NCBI GenBank assembly: GCA_002305315.1
Contig: DBQQ01000028.1
Coordinates: forward strand, 1 to 27,032
Direction of reading: 5' to 3'
Origin: Clostridiales bacterium UBA1390
GTDB taxonomy: Bacteria; Bacillota; Clostridia; Lachnospirales; Bianqueaceae
Length of the DNA stretch: 27,032 bases
The notes below the pieces were generated by a model that saw only the letters and a list, made by a program, of their open reading frames with translations, was not told the DNA's origin and did no database searches. This document shows positions 1-6,356 of this stretch, piece by piece (within the stretch, counting starts at the first letter, position 1; each line of letters opens with the position of its first letter). Both the position numbers and the translations under genes were made by a program.

Positions 1-335
1 ATCAGCCATGCCTCGTCTGATTCTAAGCATTCATAGCCCTGCTGCCCCGTACTGCCTTGCAGCGCATGACGCAGCTGCAAGGCATCTCCAAAGAGTAAGT
101 CGTATTTAGCGATGAGCTTTGGCTCGGGTTTCCCGCTTATGCTGGTTAGGATTATAAGGAGTACAACTATCACAAAAGCAATTCCCCATACAGTAAGAGC
201 TATCATCTTCCTCCGTTCATATTCTATTGTTCCCTTCGGAAAAGACCTCGCCCACATAGTAACCCCAAGAGCTGCTATAAAAAATAATACCCCTAAAATT
301 GTAATGACTTTAATAATCCGAATTCTTGTTTTCAT
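1..335 (-). CDS. Partial two-helix membrane protein, function unknown
   Basis: The reading frame opens at ATG 335 and is still open after 111 codons at the window edge, so the C-terminus is missing. A GAGGG ribosome binding site lies 7 nt before the ATG. Two hydrophobic segments are visible at about residues 7-27 and 44-66, with a short charged linker (SFPKG...YERRK) between them. The segment after residue 67 is hydrophilic and should be the start of a soluble domain. The gene starts 10 nt after the stop of the 58-residue gene, so the two are almost certainly cotranscribed from the promoter at 556-584. I do not recognise the family. Existence is well supported by promoter, binding site, spacing and open frame; the role is unknown. 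Confidence 0.7.
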   Translation of the reverse strand, partial: MKTRIRIIKVITILGVLFFIAALGVTMWARSFPKGTIEYERRKMIALTVWGIAFVIVVLLIILTSISGKPEPKLIAKYDLLFGDALQLRHALQGSTGQQGYECLESDEAWL

Positions 336-345
336 CTTCTAGCCC

Positions 346-522
346 TCATAAACAGACTCTATTGAATTTCCCCGTGCTTCGATTCGTAGAAGATGTGGGG
401 TACCCCTTGGAAACCGTACGCGACCCATACGATGGCTGCGGCATCATACTGGACTTTTCTTCCAGCACATCTGCCGTCGCCGCTAGCGCCGTATCTACCG
501 TCATTTGTCCCCCAAATTTCAT
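346..522 (-). CDS. Small 58-residue protein, function unknown
   Basis: ATG 522 is preceded by a GGAGG ribosome binding site at 8 nt spacing, and the frame ends in TGA at 346-348. The gene sits about 30 nt downstream of a strong promoter and 10 nt before a membrane-protein gene. The N-terminal half (FGGQMTVDTALAATADVLEE) could form an amphipathic helix. The C-terminal half is rich in Ser, Thr, Pro and Gly and looks disordered. The size and helix recall small secreted helical proteins such as those of type VII secretion loci, but there is no WXG motif and no secretion gene in view, so I make no functional call. Confidence 0.5.
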   Translation of the reverse strand: MKFGGQMTVDTALAATADVLEEKSSMMPQPSYGSRTVSKGYPTSSTNRSTGKFNRVCL

Positions 523-555
523 GACTGGATCCTCCGTATTCTTTTGCTTTTTTTC

Positions 556-584
556 ATCTTAACACGCTTTTCTTTTTTCGTCAA
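556..584 (-). promoter_or_regulatory. Sigma-A-type promoter of the small-protein/membrane-protein unit
   Basis: Reading the minus strand, TTGACG (579-584) and TAAGAT (556-561) are separated by exactly 17 nt. The expected transcript start is about 549, leaving a short leader before ATG 522. An upstream ATG at 557 overlaps the -10 box and would not be transcribed. Confidence 0.7.
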
Positions 585-650
585 TATTTTTTATCTATTT
601 TCACCAAATTTCTATATTCCTCGTACGACTCACAAAGGAGTCGTTGCAAA

Positions 651-779
651 ATGCCTACGATGTCACGCCATTTGCAACAGTTAAAAGAACACGACCTCCT
701 AAGAAGTCCCATAAAGATACGGACTCCTTTTGTAGTTTGCAAGAGGCTCCATAAGAACATTGCATTTCACAGCCTATAG
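651..779 (+). CDS. Short 42-residue ORF with a winged-helix-like motif, possibly a gene remnant
   Basis: ATG 651 is preceded by AAAGGAG at about 10 nt, and the frame runs 42 codons to TAG 777-779. The start reads MPTMSRHLQQLKEHDLL, which matches the recognition-helix and following-helix pattern of ArsR-type winged-helix repressors (T-x-S-R-H-L-x-x-L-x-x-x-x-L-L). The family is about 90-110 residues, so this would be a fragment lacking the N-terminal helices and most of the wing. No promoter is obvious. It may be a decayed repressor or chance. Confidence 0.3.
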   Translation: MPTMSRHLQQLKEHDLLRSPIKIRTPFVVCKRLHKNIAFHSL

Positions 780-796
780 CATGGATACCTAGTGAA

Positions 797-1098
797 TTTT
801 CTCATTGGTCTGCCAGGAGAAATGTTACATCGCACCCCGGACTAATGAGAAATCCGAACATTTTCTCATTACTCACCCCGGGAATTTGTTACATCGCACC
901 TCGGACTAATGAGAAATCCGGGTTTTTTCCCATTACTCACCCCGGAAAATTGTTACATCGCACCTCGGACTAATGAGAAATCCAGGGGTTTTCTCATTAC
1001 TCACCCCGGGAATTTGTTACATCGCACCCCGGACTAATGAGAAATCCAGGGGTTTTCTCATTACTCCCCCGGGAAATTGTTACATCGCTCCCCGGACT
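797..1098 (+). repeat. Tandem array A of a 64-bp hairpin repeat (about 4.7 copies)
   Basis: The GGAC landmark of each unit falls at 839, 903, 967, 1031 and 1094, giving periods of 64, 64, 64 and 63 nt. A partial copy starts the array at 797. Each unit has a left arm CTAATGAGAAATCC, a G-rich loop, a right arm TTTTCTCATTA, then CACCCCGGGAATTTGTTACATCG. The arms AATGAGAAA and TTTCTCATT are perfectly complementary. Arrays B (21129-21254) and C (26922-27032) have the same unit in the same orientation. The last unit is cut after GGACT at 1098, where an IS-like end begins. Confidence 0.9.
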
Positions 1099-1389
1099 GA
1101 AGTGGTAAACGAAAACTGGACACGGGTAGCAAAAAACTGGACATGATGATATGATCTATGTATAATGAGATATCATCCATGGACAGACAACAGCATCTCA
1201 TAAATAGGAGATTTCCCAATGAAGTACACACACGCTAAGCACGTATATGATGGGGAAACTCACGGTTGAGGATGCCGCGACAAATACGACCTCAGCATCT
1301 CCGGTGTAGAAGAGTATCTAAGGCTTTACTGTGCCGAAACGAGGTTTCCGCCAGAATGTTCTAAGAAAACCGGGACAGTTACACAATAA
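1097..1389 (+). mobile_element. Probable decayed IS3-type insertion sequence remnant
   Basis: The sequence starting TGAAGTGGTAAACG followed by AAAACTGGACA resembles the terminal inverted repeats of IS3-family elements. It begins exactly where the 64-bp repeat is interrupted. A promoter (1138-1166), an AGGAG binding site and ATG 1219 follow in the order expected for orfA, but the frame stops after 16 codons (MKYTHAKHVYDGETHG). Other frames stay open only briefly. No transposase catalytic motif (DDE) is visible, and no clear right inverted repeat was found. The right boundary given here is arbitrary, placed at the start of the hairpin at 1390. Confidence 0.4.
1138..1166 (+). promoter_or_regulatory. 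Promoter-like pair in front of the broken IS orfA
   Basis: TGGACA (1138-1143) and TATAAT (1161-1166) are 17 nt apart. An AGGAG ribosome binding site and ATG 1219 lie downstream, but the frame closes after 16 codons, so any transcript here is probably non-coding. Confidence 0.5.
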
Positions 1390-1449
1390 TATGCTCCCTT
1401 CTAAGTGACAAGTTTTATGATTTCACTTGTCTACCTAGAAGGGAGCATA
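1390..1449. terminator. Long imperfect hairpin downstream of the cvpA-reductase operon
   Basis: A perfect 14-bp inverted repeat (TATGCTCCCTTCTA at 1390-1403, complement at 1436-1449) encloses a second one (GACAAGT at 1407-1413, ACTTGTC at 1425-1431), separated by a small internal loop. It lies 12 nt past the stop of the minus-strand reductase gene, where a terminator is expected. It lacks a real U-tract in the minus direction, so it may instead stabilise the 3' end or be a small palindromic element. Confidence 0.55.
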
Positions 1450-1461
1450 CCATTCTATGAT

Positions 1462-2604
1462 TTACCCAAATATTTTCTTTGCTTTCTCCATCCGTTCGAT
1501 GACGGGAACGCCAAAGGGACAGCGTGTCTCGCCGCCACCGCAGGCGATGCAGTCTTCTGCGTTCTGCTCCAGGCTCTCATAATGAGCGCGCACCGTCGCC
1601 GGTACTTCCGGCTGCATCGTCGCCAAGTCATACAGTTTATTGACCATGGCAATGTCGATATGCATGGGACAGGGCGCGCAATGACCGCAATACGTACATT
1701 GGCCTGCATAGGCGTGATGTGGCGCCTTGGCCAGCACACTGGCATAGTCCTTCTCCTCTTCCGATGCGGTCTCATACGCCACGGCCGCCATCACATGCTC
1801 CGGCGTATCGCACCCTACCATGACGCTGGCCACACCCGGTCTTGTCAGCGCATAGTGCAGACATTGTACAGGGGAAAGAGCGATGCCAAAGGGCAAAGTC
1901 TCTGCGGAGAATAGCCGTCCACCGGCATAACCCTTCATGACGGTCATTCCCACTCCCTTCTGTTCACAAAACTGGTACAGCTCCGCGCGTTCCGGCGCGA
2001 TCCCGCTCAGATTCTCATCCACATGCTCCGCGAAATAGTCATTCAGATCCTCACTGGGCGGCATCATATCAAAGGCCGGATTCACGCTGAACAAAAGCAT
2101 CTCGATCTGGCCGCTGAGTACCGCCTGCCGTGCCACCGCGGGGTTGTGCGTGCTCAGGCCGATATGACGAATCGTTCCTGCTTTCTTCAGGGAATGTACA
2201 TACTCGATAAACTCACCATTCACGATCTGGTTCCACTCCGAAAGCTCATCTACAAAATGAATCATGCCCAGATCGATATAATCTGTTCCCATGCGATGCA
2301 GCAGATCCGCAAAGGCTTCCTGTACTTTACCGAGATCCCGGCTGCGCACATACTTGCCGTTCTGCCAGGTAGAACCGATGTGTCCCTGAATCATCCAATG
2401 ATCCCGACAGCCCTTCAGTGCCGCGCCAATATTGGAACGCACCCGGGGTTCTGACATCCAGCAATCCAGGATATTGATTCCCTGTTCCCGGCAACAGTCC
2501 ATCACTGCCTGCACTTCCTGGGTATTATGGCGTTCCAGCCATTCTCCGCCCAGACCGATCTCGCTGACCAGAAGCCCTGTACTGCCTAATGCGCGATATT
2601 TCAT
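1462..2604 (-). CDS. Aldo/keto reductase-like protein with C-terminal 4Fe-4S ferredoxin domain
   Basis: 380 residues, starting at ATG 2604 behind a near-perfect AAGGAGGT site. Residues 1-290 form an aldo/keto reductase TIM barrel (opening MKYRALGSTGLLVSEIGLGG). Residues 300-375 carry ferredoxin-type cysteines: C303, C306, C309 and C312-Pro, then C352, C355 and C362-Pro. The third cysteine expected in the second motif is glycine 358. This is the predicted-oxidoreductase family related to aldo/keto reductases (COG1453 type). D47 and H116 of the catalytic tetrad are present, but the tyrosine is missing (D47-CWM-SE) and histidine 75 sits where lysine is expected. Classical NADPH carbonyl reduction is therefore doubtful. 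It is the last gene of its operon, 17 nt after cvpA. Substrate unknown. Confidence 0.85.
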   Translation of the reverse strand: MKYRALGSTGLLVSEIGLGGEWLERHNTQEVQAVMDCCREQGINILDCWMSEPRVRSNIGAALKGCRDHWMIQGHIGSTWQNGKYVRSRDLGKVQEAFADLLHRMGTDYIDLGMIHFVDELSEWNQIVNGEFIEYVHSLKKAGTIRHIGLSTHNPAVARQAVLSGQIEMLLFSVNPAFDMMPPSEDLNDYFAEHVDENLSGIAPERAELYQFCEQKGVGMTVMKGYAGGRLFSAETLPFGIALSPVQCLHYALTRPGVASVMVGCDTPEHVMAAVAYETASEEEKDYASVLAKAPHHAYAGQCTYCGHCAPCPMHIDIAMVNKLYDLATMQPEVPATVRAHYESLEQNAEDCIACGGGETRCPFGVPVIERMEKAKKIFG

Positions 2605-2621
2605 GTCAAATACCTCCTTGG

Positions 2622-3311
2622 TTACTTTAGAAAATTCATCACTAAGCTTAGAATCGGATTATACTGATTGCAGAAATTGAGCAGCGTCGTCTGTGCCATT
2701 CCATCTGAAAGCCAATCCCATTTGAAAAACAAAGCTGCCAGAAAGACAATAAGGCCAAAAAACCAGACGTTGATCACACCCAGAACCAATCCCGCCGCAC
2801 CGCCGAGCAGCGCATTCAGGCTATGAATCACTGGCAGCTTGGTCAGGATATTCAAGGCAGCGCCAATCAGATGGGAGAGCAGAAGCAGCACCACAAGCAG
2901 TACCACAACGGACAAGATATTAATCGCCATCGTAGCCAGATACGCCGCCACATACCCGGTCAGCGTCGTGACATTCAGCATCTCATACACCACGCTGTTA
3001 TCATTCTGAACAAGCACGTCTTTCAGGAACTCGGGCAGTGGCAAGGACTGAATCATAGAAGTATTGCCGCTGCCGCTCATCATCCCCGAAAGACTCTCTT
3101 CCAGACCGCCCTGGATCATTTCCAGCAATCCGATCTGCCGCAGGAAGTCCGCCACATACGGGTACAAAATCTGTGCGAGAATCAGGCAGAGGATCCAGCG
3201 CAGCGCCTGATACAGCGTCTGCACAAATCCCTTGCGGATTCCACGAAACAGCCCGAATACGATCAAAAAGATGACCGCAAGATCGAGCACGATTTTTGTT
3301 GTCTCTATCAT
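2622..3311 (-). CDS. CvpA family membrane protein
   Basis: 229 residues with four hydrophobic segments, at about 5-22, 35-55, 115-140 and 155-195. The start, with DLAVIFLIVFGLFRGIRKGF, matches the CvpA/colicin V production family: a first helix followed by a G-x-x-(K/R)-G-F motif. The family is an inner-membrane protein of unclear role, linked to envelope function in several bacteria. ATG 3311 overlaps the upstream stop codon (ATGA), so translation is coupled to the DUF5711-like gene. The pairing of CvpA with such a propeller-type membrane protein is common in Lachnospiraceae as I recall it. Confidence 0.85.
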   Translation of the reverse strand: MIETTKIVLDLAVIFLIVFGLFRGIRKGFVQTLYQALRWILCLILAQILYPYVADFLRQIGLLEMIQGGLEESLSGMMSGSGNTSMIQSLPLPEFLKDVLVQNDNSVVYEMLNVTTLTGYVAAYLATMAINILSVVVLLVVLLLLSHLIGAALNILTKLPVIHSLNALLGGAAGLVLGVINVWFFGLIVFLAALFFKWDWLSDGMAQTTLLNFCNQYNPILSLVMNFLK

Positions 3312-4426
3312 GAGTTTGTCGCCTCCACTTCTTCCGCGCCCACAATGTTCATGACGTACAAGGTACTGCCGCTTCTGCGAATCACTCGCCGCCCATCCGA
3401 AAGAGGATAGAAAGCCTGTACGTCTTCCAGGGCACTATAAAACCATTCTGAACGGCCCTTCGTATCTATGCACACATAGCTGCGTCCTTCGCCATAAATA
3501 ATCTGATCTCCCACTGCCTGCAGAAATGAAGGATTCTCCAGTGTCGTATGATACAGTTCAGCACCATCCATCCCATACAGCACCAGATGATTTTCCAATG
3601 ACTCCGCCTCATGACTCAGCGCCTCGCCAAAGATGATCCCCAGGAAGCCGTTTCCAAAATCCATAGCCTCGATCTGATGCGTCAGCTGTTTGTTCCACGC
3701 CTCAGCCGGCGTACCGTCCAGCTGGAATCCGATAATACGGCCATCTCCTGCCGCGATGCAAGTATTGCCCTCGATATAAAGATCCGTAATGATCGTATCC
3801 TCATATACAAAATTCGCAGAGATTCGGTCTGTATAGGTTCCGCCCGAAACCGTCAGATCAAAGAACGTCACTCGCCCGCTCAGCGTCGTGCTGTCATATG
3901 CCGTATACGCTGTCACCAGGCAGGTTCCCTCATCATTTAAAATTGCCGCCATAGGCTGTCCATCCGAGGTGCCAGACGTCATTCGCCGTAACACCTGATT
4001 CCCCTCGTTTGAATACACGAGAATCTCGTGCTGCAGGGCATCTTCCCCGATCAGGGTGATCCACCCGTTCTCGTTGATATCTCCTGTCAAAATCGGATAC
4101 TGCGTGACGACCTGATAGCACAGCCCCTCTCGGTTGCAGACGATGGCGCTCTTACCGCCCACATCCATCACCAGCGCATACTCAGACGCCATACGCACCA
4201 CGGGACTCGTCATCTGATACGTAATATTCCAGACCAATGTCTGCGGTGCGGAATACGCACTGATCCCGTCCCCATCCCCGGACAGTACCAGGTCTCCCAG
4301 CACAGCGCTCATCCGCGTATTCTGCGCAGACAGCTCCCACTGATCATCTGTCTCCCACAGCGTATACGCCGTATTATGCCGCAGCATCTGTGAAAACGTA
4401 TCCGAATCCCACCACCAAAACCACAC
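3308..4426 (-). CDS. DUF5711-like extracytoplasmic domain (C-terminal part of a frameshifted gene)
   Basis: A 372-codon frame following and overlapping (by 53 nt) the frame that encodes the N-terminal anchor. It could begin at GTG 4426, but there is no ribosome binding site, and the first residues (WFWWW) are translated from the region that encodes the membrane helix in the other frame. The rest is repeated beta-strand sequence with periodic Gly-Asp and Asn turns, consistent with a beta-propeller such as DUF5711. Together the two frames give the expected family layout: cytoplasmic tail, one helix, external propeller. I read this as one gene split by a single-base insertion (or 2-base deletion) near 4405-4425. 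Confidence 0.65.
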   Translation of the reverse strand: MWFWWWDSDTFSQMLRHNTAYTLWETDDQWELSAQNTRMSAVLGDLVLSGDGDGISAYSAPQTLVWNITYQMTSPVVRMASEYALVMDVGGKSAIVCNREGLCYQVVTQYPILTGDINENGWITLIGEDALQHEILVYSNEGNQVLRRMTSGTSDGQPMAAILNDEGTCLVTAYTAYDSTTLSGRVTFFDLTVSGGTYTDRISANFVYEDTIITDLYIEGNTCIAAGDGRIIGFQLDGTPAEAWNKQLTHQIEAMDFGNGFLGIIFGEALSHEAESLENHLVLYGMDGAELYHTTLENPSFLQAVGDQIIYGEGRSYVCIDTKGRSEWFYSALEDVQAFYPLSDGRRVIRRSGSTLYVMNIVGAEEVEATNS

Positions 4427-4730
4427 ACAGGGCGGCCAACACGACCAGAACCGTCCGCTTGTACGAACGGCGCGTCCGGCGCCGGGTCTGCTTGCCTCGC
4501 AATGTCTGCCGTTCCCCAGAGGGCGCTTCTTCTTGAATCTCTTGTGTATCTTCTAAAGCCAGATCGATCTTTTCTCGTACAGGCGGCGCCGCAAACAGGT
4601 CCTCCGCATCCGCCTCTTCTCCCGTGGGCTGTGATGGAGGCTGCTTTGACGCAGGCCTCTCCTCATAATCATCCACCCAGCTAAAATCCGCATCCGGCTG
4701 TTTCTTCGATTCGGGTTGTTTTTTATTCAA
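4374..4730 (-). CDS. DUF5711-like protein, N-terminal cytoplasmic tail and membrane helix (frameshifted)
   Basis: 118 codons starting at TTG 4730. The TTG overlaps the stop of the YkvI gene (TTGA), and AAGGAG lies 8 nt upstream, which decides the start. Residues 1-90 are hydrophilic, acidic and then Arg/Lys-rich (RRRTRRSYKR). Residues about 92-113 form one membrane helix (VLVVLAALCVVLVVGFGYVF), with the positive patch placing the N-terminus inside the cell. The frame then closes after FTDAAA, exactly where the +1 frame continues into the external domain. On its own it would be a pointless anchor, so a frameshift is the best explanation; whether it is a mutation, a sequencing error or recoding cannot be settled here. 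Confidence 0.65.
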   Translation of the reverse strand: MNKKQPESKKQPDADFSWVDDYEERPASKQPPSQPTGEEADAEDLFAAPPVREKIDLALEDTQEIQEEAPSGERQTLRGKQTRRRTRRSYKRTVLVVLAALCVVLVVGFGYVFTDAAA

Positions 4731-5794
4731 CGCATTTGCTCCTTTTCTCTCTGTCTATTTCGAAGGCCTTTCCAGAGGATCGTCCCCAGAAGGACAAGTC
4801 CCAGCGCTCCGAACAAGGGGTATACCTTTCCCACCAATGATGAAAATCCCAGGCATCCGATCCCACATCCCAGCCCCACCACCAGAAGAATGGCTCCCTG
4901 CGCCGGAACGCCCCGTTCCCGTAAGTATCGAATGCACATGTATCCATCCGAGACCGCCGTGGTCAGCATGGCGCCCAAAAGCACCAGACAGCACAGCAAA
5001 CTCTGCACCTGGCTGTCCCCCAGCATCGCGAAGATCGGAATCTCCATCCCTTTCATTTTATCATAATTTATCAAGGATGCAAGCCCCAATATAAAACTGA
5101 GCGCCATTAAAATTCCGCCGCCCAACGCGGCTGCTCCTATGGCAGATTTCCGATCCCGAAGCACGCTCTGCATCGTACAGAGTACCGGAATCAGCGTCAG
5201 CAGATTATAGGAAGTATACAGCACTCCATCGAGCAGAAACTGCATAGATGGAAGTTTCTCCCAGGGAATGCTTAAAGGAGCGGTCTGAAGGGACGCGCTC
5301 GCAAGCTTCTCCTGCCCAATGCCTCCCAAACAGATCCACACCAGCATGACAATCATGACCGGAACGAGCAGCATATTGAGCCAGACGAGCCCGCTCTTAC
5401 CCGCCAGGAAAATCCCCATGCTCACACCTGCCATCATGAGAAGCCCCGCATAGAAATTCCATCCCCACTCCTGCTCCATCAGCGCGCCGCTACCGGAGAG
5501 CATGGCTCCATATCCAAACAGCATAAAGAGAATCGTCACCTCTTCCAGCGCGCTTGCCCAAAATTCGCTCATCAGGCGCCGCAGATAGGCGGCATAATCT
5601 TTACTTTTGTCCGAAAGGACAAGATAGCATATCCCAATAAATAAGAGTCCCGACAGCACAATGCTGCCGAGACCCTTTTCACCGTACTGGGTAAAGAATC
5701 GTATGACTTCCTGTCCTGAAGCAAACCCCGCCCCGATGACCGTTCCGATCATCACAGCCGACACCTTAAGAGATCCGGGTACGCCTTGTTTCAT
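4727..5794 (-). CDS. YkvI-type multispanning membrane transporter
   Basis: 355 residues from ATG 5794, chosen because AGGTGG lies 6 nt upstream and the family motif begins soon after. The frame is open upstream but that part overlaps the preceding gene. The signature GTVIGAGFASGQEVIRFF (residues about 16-33) is typical of YkvI-like proteins, relatives of the amino acid transporters with a LeuT-like fold. About ten hydrophobic segments follow. The substrate is unknown; amino acid or cation-coupled solute transport is inference from the fold. It overlaps the upstream gene by 29 nt and the downstream TTG start by 3 nt, so it is inside a tightly coupled operon. Confidence 0.8.
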   Translation of the reverse strand: MKQGVPGSLKVSAVMIGTVIGAGFASGQEVIRFFTQYGEKGLGSIVLSGLLFIGICYLVLSDKSKDYAAYLRRLMSEFWASALEEVTILFMLFGYGAMLSGSGALMEQEWGWNFYAGLLMMAGVSMGIFLAGKSGLVWLNMLLVPVMIVMLVWICLGGIGQEKLASASLQTAPLSIPWEKLPSMQFLLDGVLYTSYNLLTLIPVLCTMQSVLRDRKSAIGAAALGGGILMALSFILGLASLINYDKMKGMEIPIFAMLGDSQVQSLLCCLVLLGAMLTTAVSDGYMCIRYLRERGVPAQGAILLVVGLGCGIGCLGFSSLVGKVYPLFGALGLVLLGTILWKGLRNRQREKEQMR

Positions 5795-6278
5795 AACAAT
5801 CCACCTCGTCCTGTGAGACTTTAGGCCGCGGATCGTCAAACAGATGGTATTCGTTCTGTTTCGCGAGGTTCTGACCATTCCAGAAATACATCGCACGCTC
5901 ATCTTCTCTGCCGTCCAGCATCATCAGTACCGGACAGTCTCCAAAGAAACAGTCATGCAGCGCCCAATACTTCTGCACATCATAGATTCCGTGTCCGGGC
6001 TGATTCACCGCCCATCCCACGAGCCACAGAGGCGCAAAATACTCCTGTCTGAGCTGTTCCAGATGTCCTCGCACCGAATATGAAAACTGAATCCTTCCTC
6101 GGCGAAAAGCCTCGTTCTCCGCTTCCATCGCGGCCCTTATCACATAATAATGCTCTTCGCCCAGAATATATTCCTTTCCAAACAGATAAAATACCTGTAA
6201 TTCTCCCGGCTGCGCACTGCAATTCCGCAAGATGTATCGCTCGGTATTCATATCCAGATAGATTCCCTGACGCAACAA
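5766..6278 (-). CDS. Conserved-looking hypothetical protein, 170 residues
   Basis: Starts at TTG 6278, supported by AAGGAGG 6 nt upstream; a later ATG at 6251 has no such site. The protein is soluble, rich in aromatic residues and acidic, with no signal peptide or membrane helix. I do not recognise it. The middle part (WALHDCFFGDCPVLMMLDG) looks like a buried beta-strand core. It is the first gene of the operon leading to ykvI, the DUF5711-like gene, cvpA and the reductase. A TATACT box with an extended TG at 6307-6312 is the only promoter candidate upstream. Confidence 0.65.
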   Translation of the reverse strand: MLRQGIYLDMNTERYILRNCSAQPGELQVFYLFGKEYILGEEHYYVIRAAMEAENEAFRRGRIQFSYSVRGHLEQLRQEYFAPLWLVGWAVNQPGHGIYDVQKYWALHDCFFGDCPVLMMLDGREDERAMYFWNGQNLAKQNEYHLFDDPRPKVSQDEVDCYETRRTRIS

Positions 6279-6356
6279 CTACTCCCTCCTTTCCAACATA
6301 TGGCATAGTATACCACCATGGTCAGTGAGGATTTTGTCATTTTCGCCTGTCAATCC

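Noticed and set aside
346..522. WXG100-type secretion substrate
   Set aside because: The protein is too short, has no WXG motif, and no secretion gene is in view.
797..1098. CRISPR array
   Set aside because: The whole 64-nt unit repeats with few changes and there are no unique spacers. No cas gene is present.
1219..1269. Intact IS3 orfA
   Set aside because: The frame closes after 16 codons and no downstream transposase domain is present.
4405..4426. Programmed ribosomal frameshift in the DUF5711-like gene
   Set aside because: The needed shift is +1 and no typical +1 signal (slow codon or stop at the slip site) is seen. A mutation or sequence error is simpler, though not excluded.
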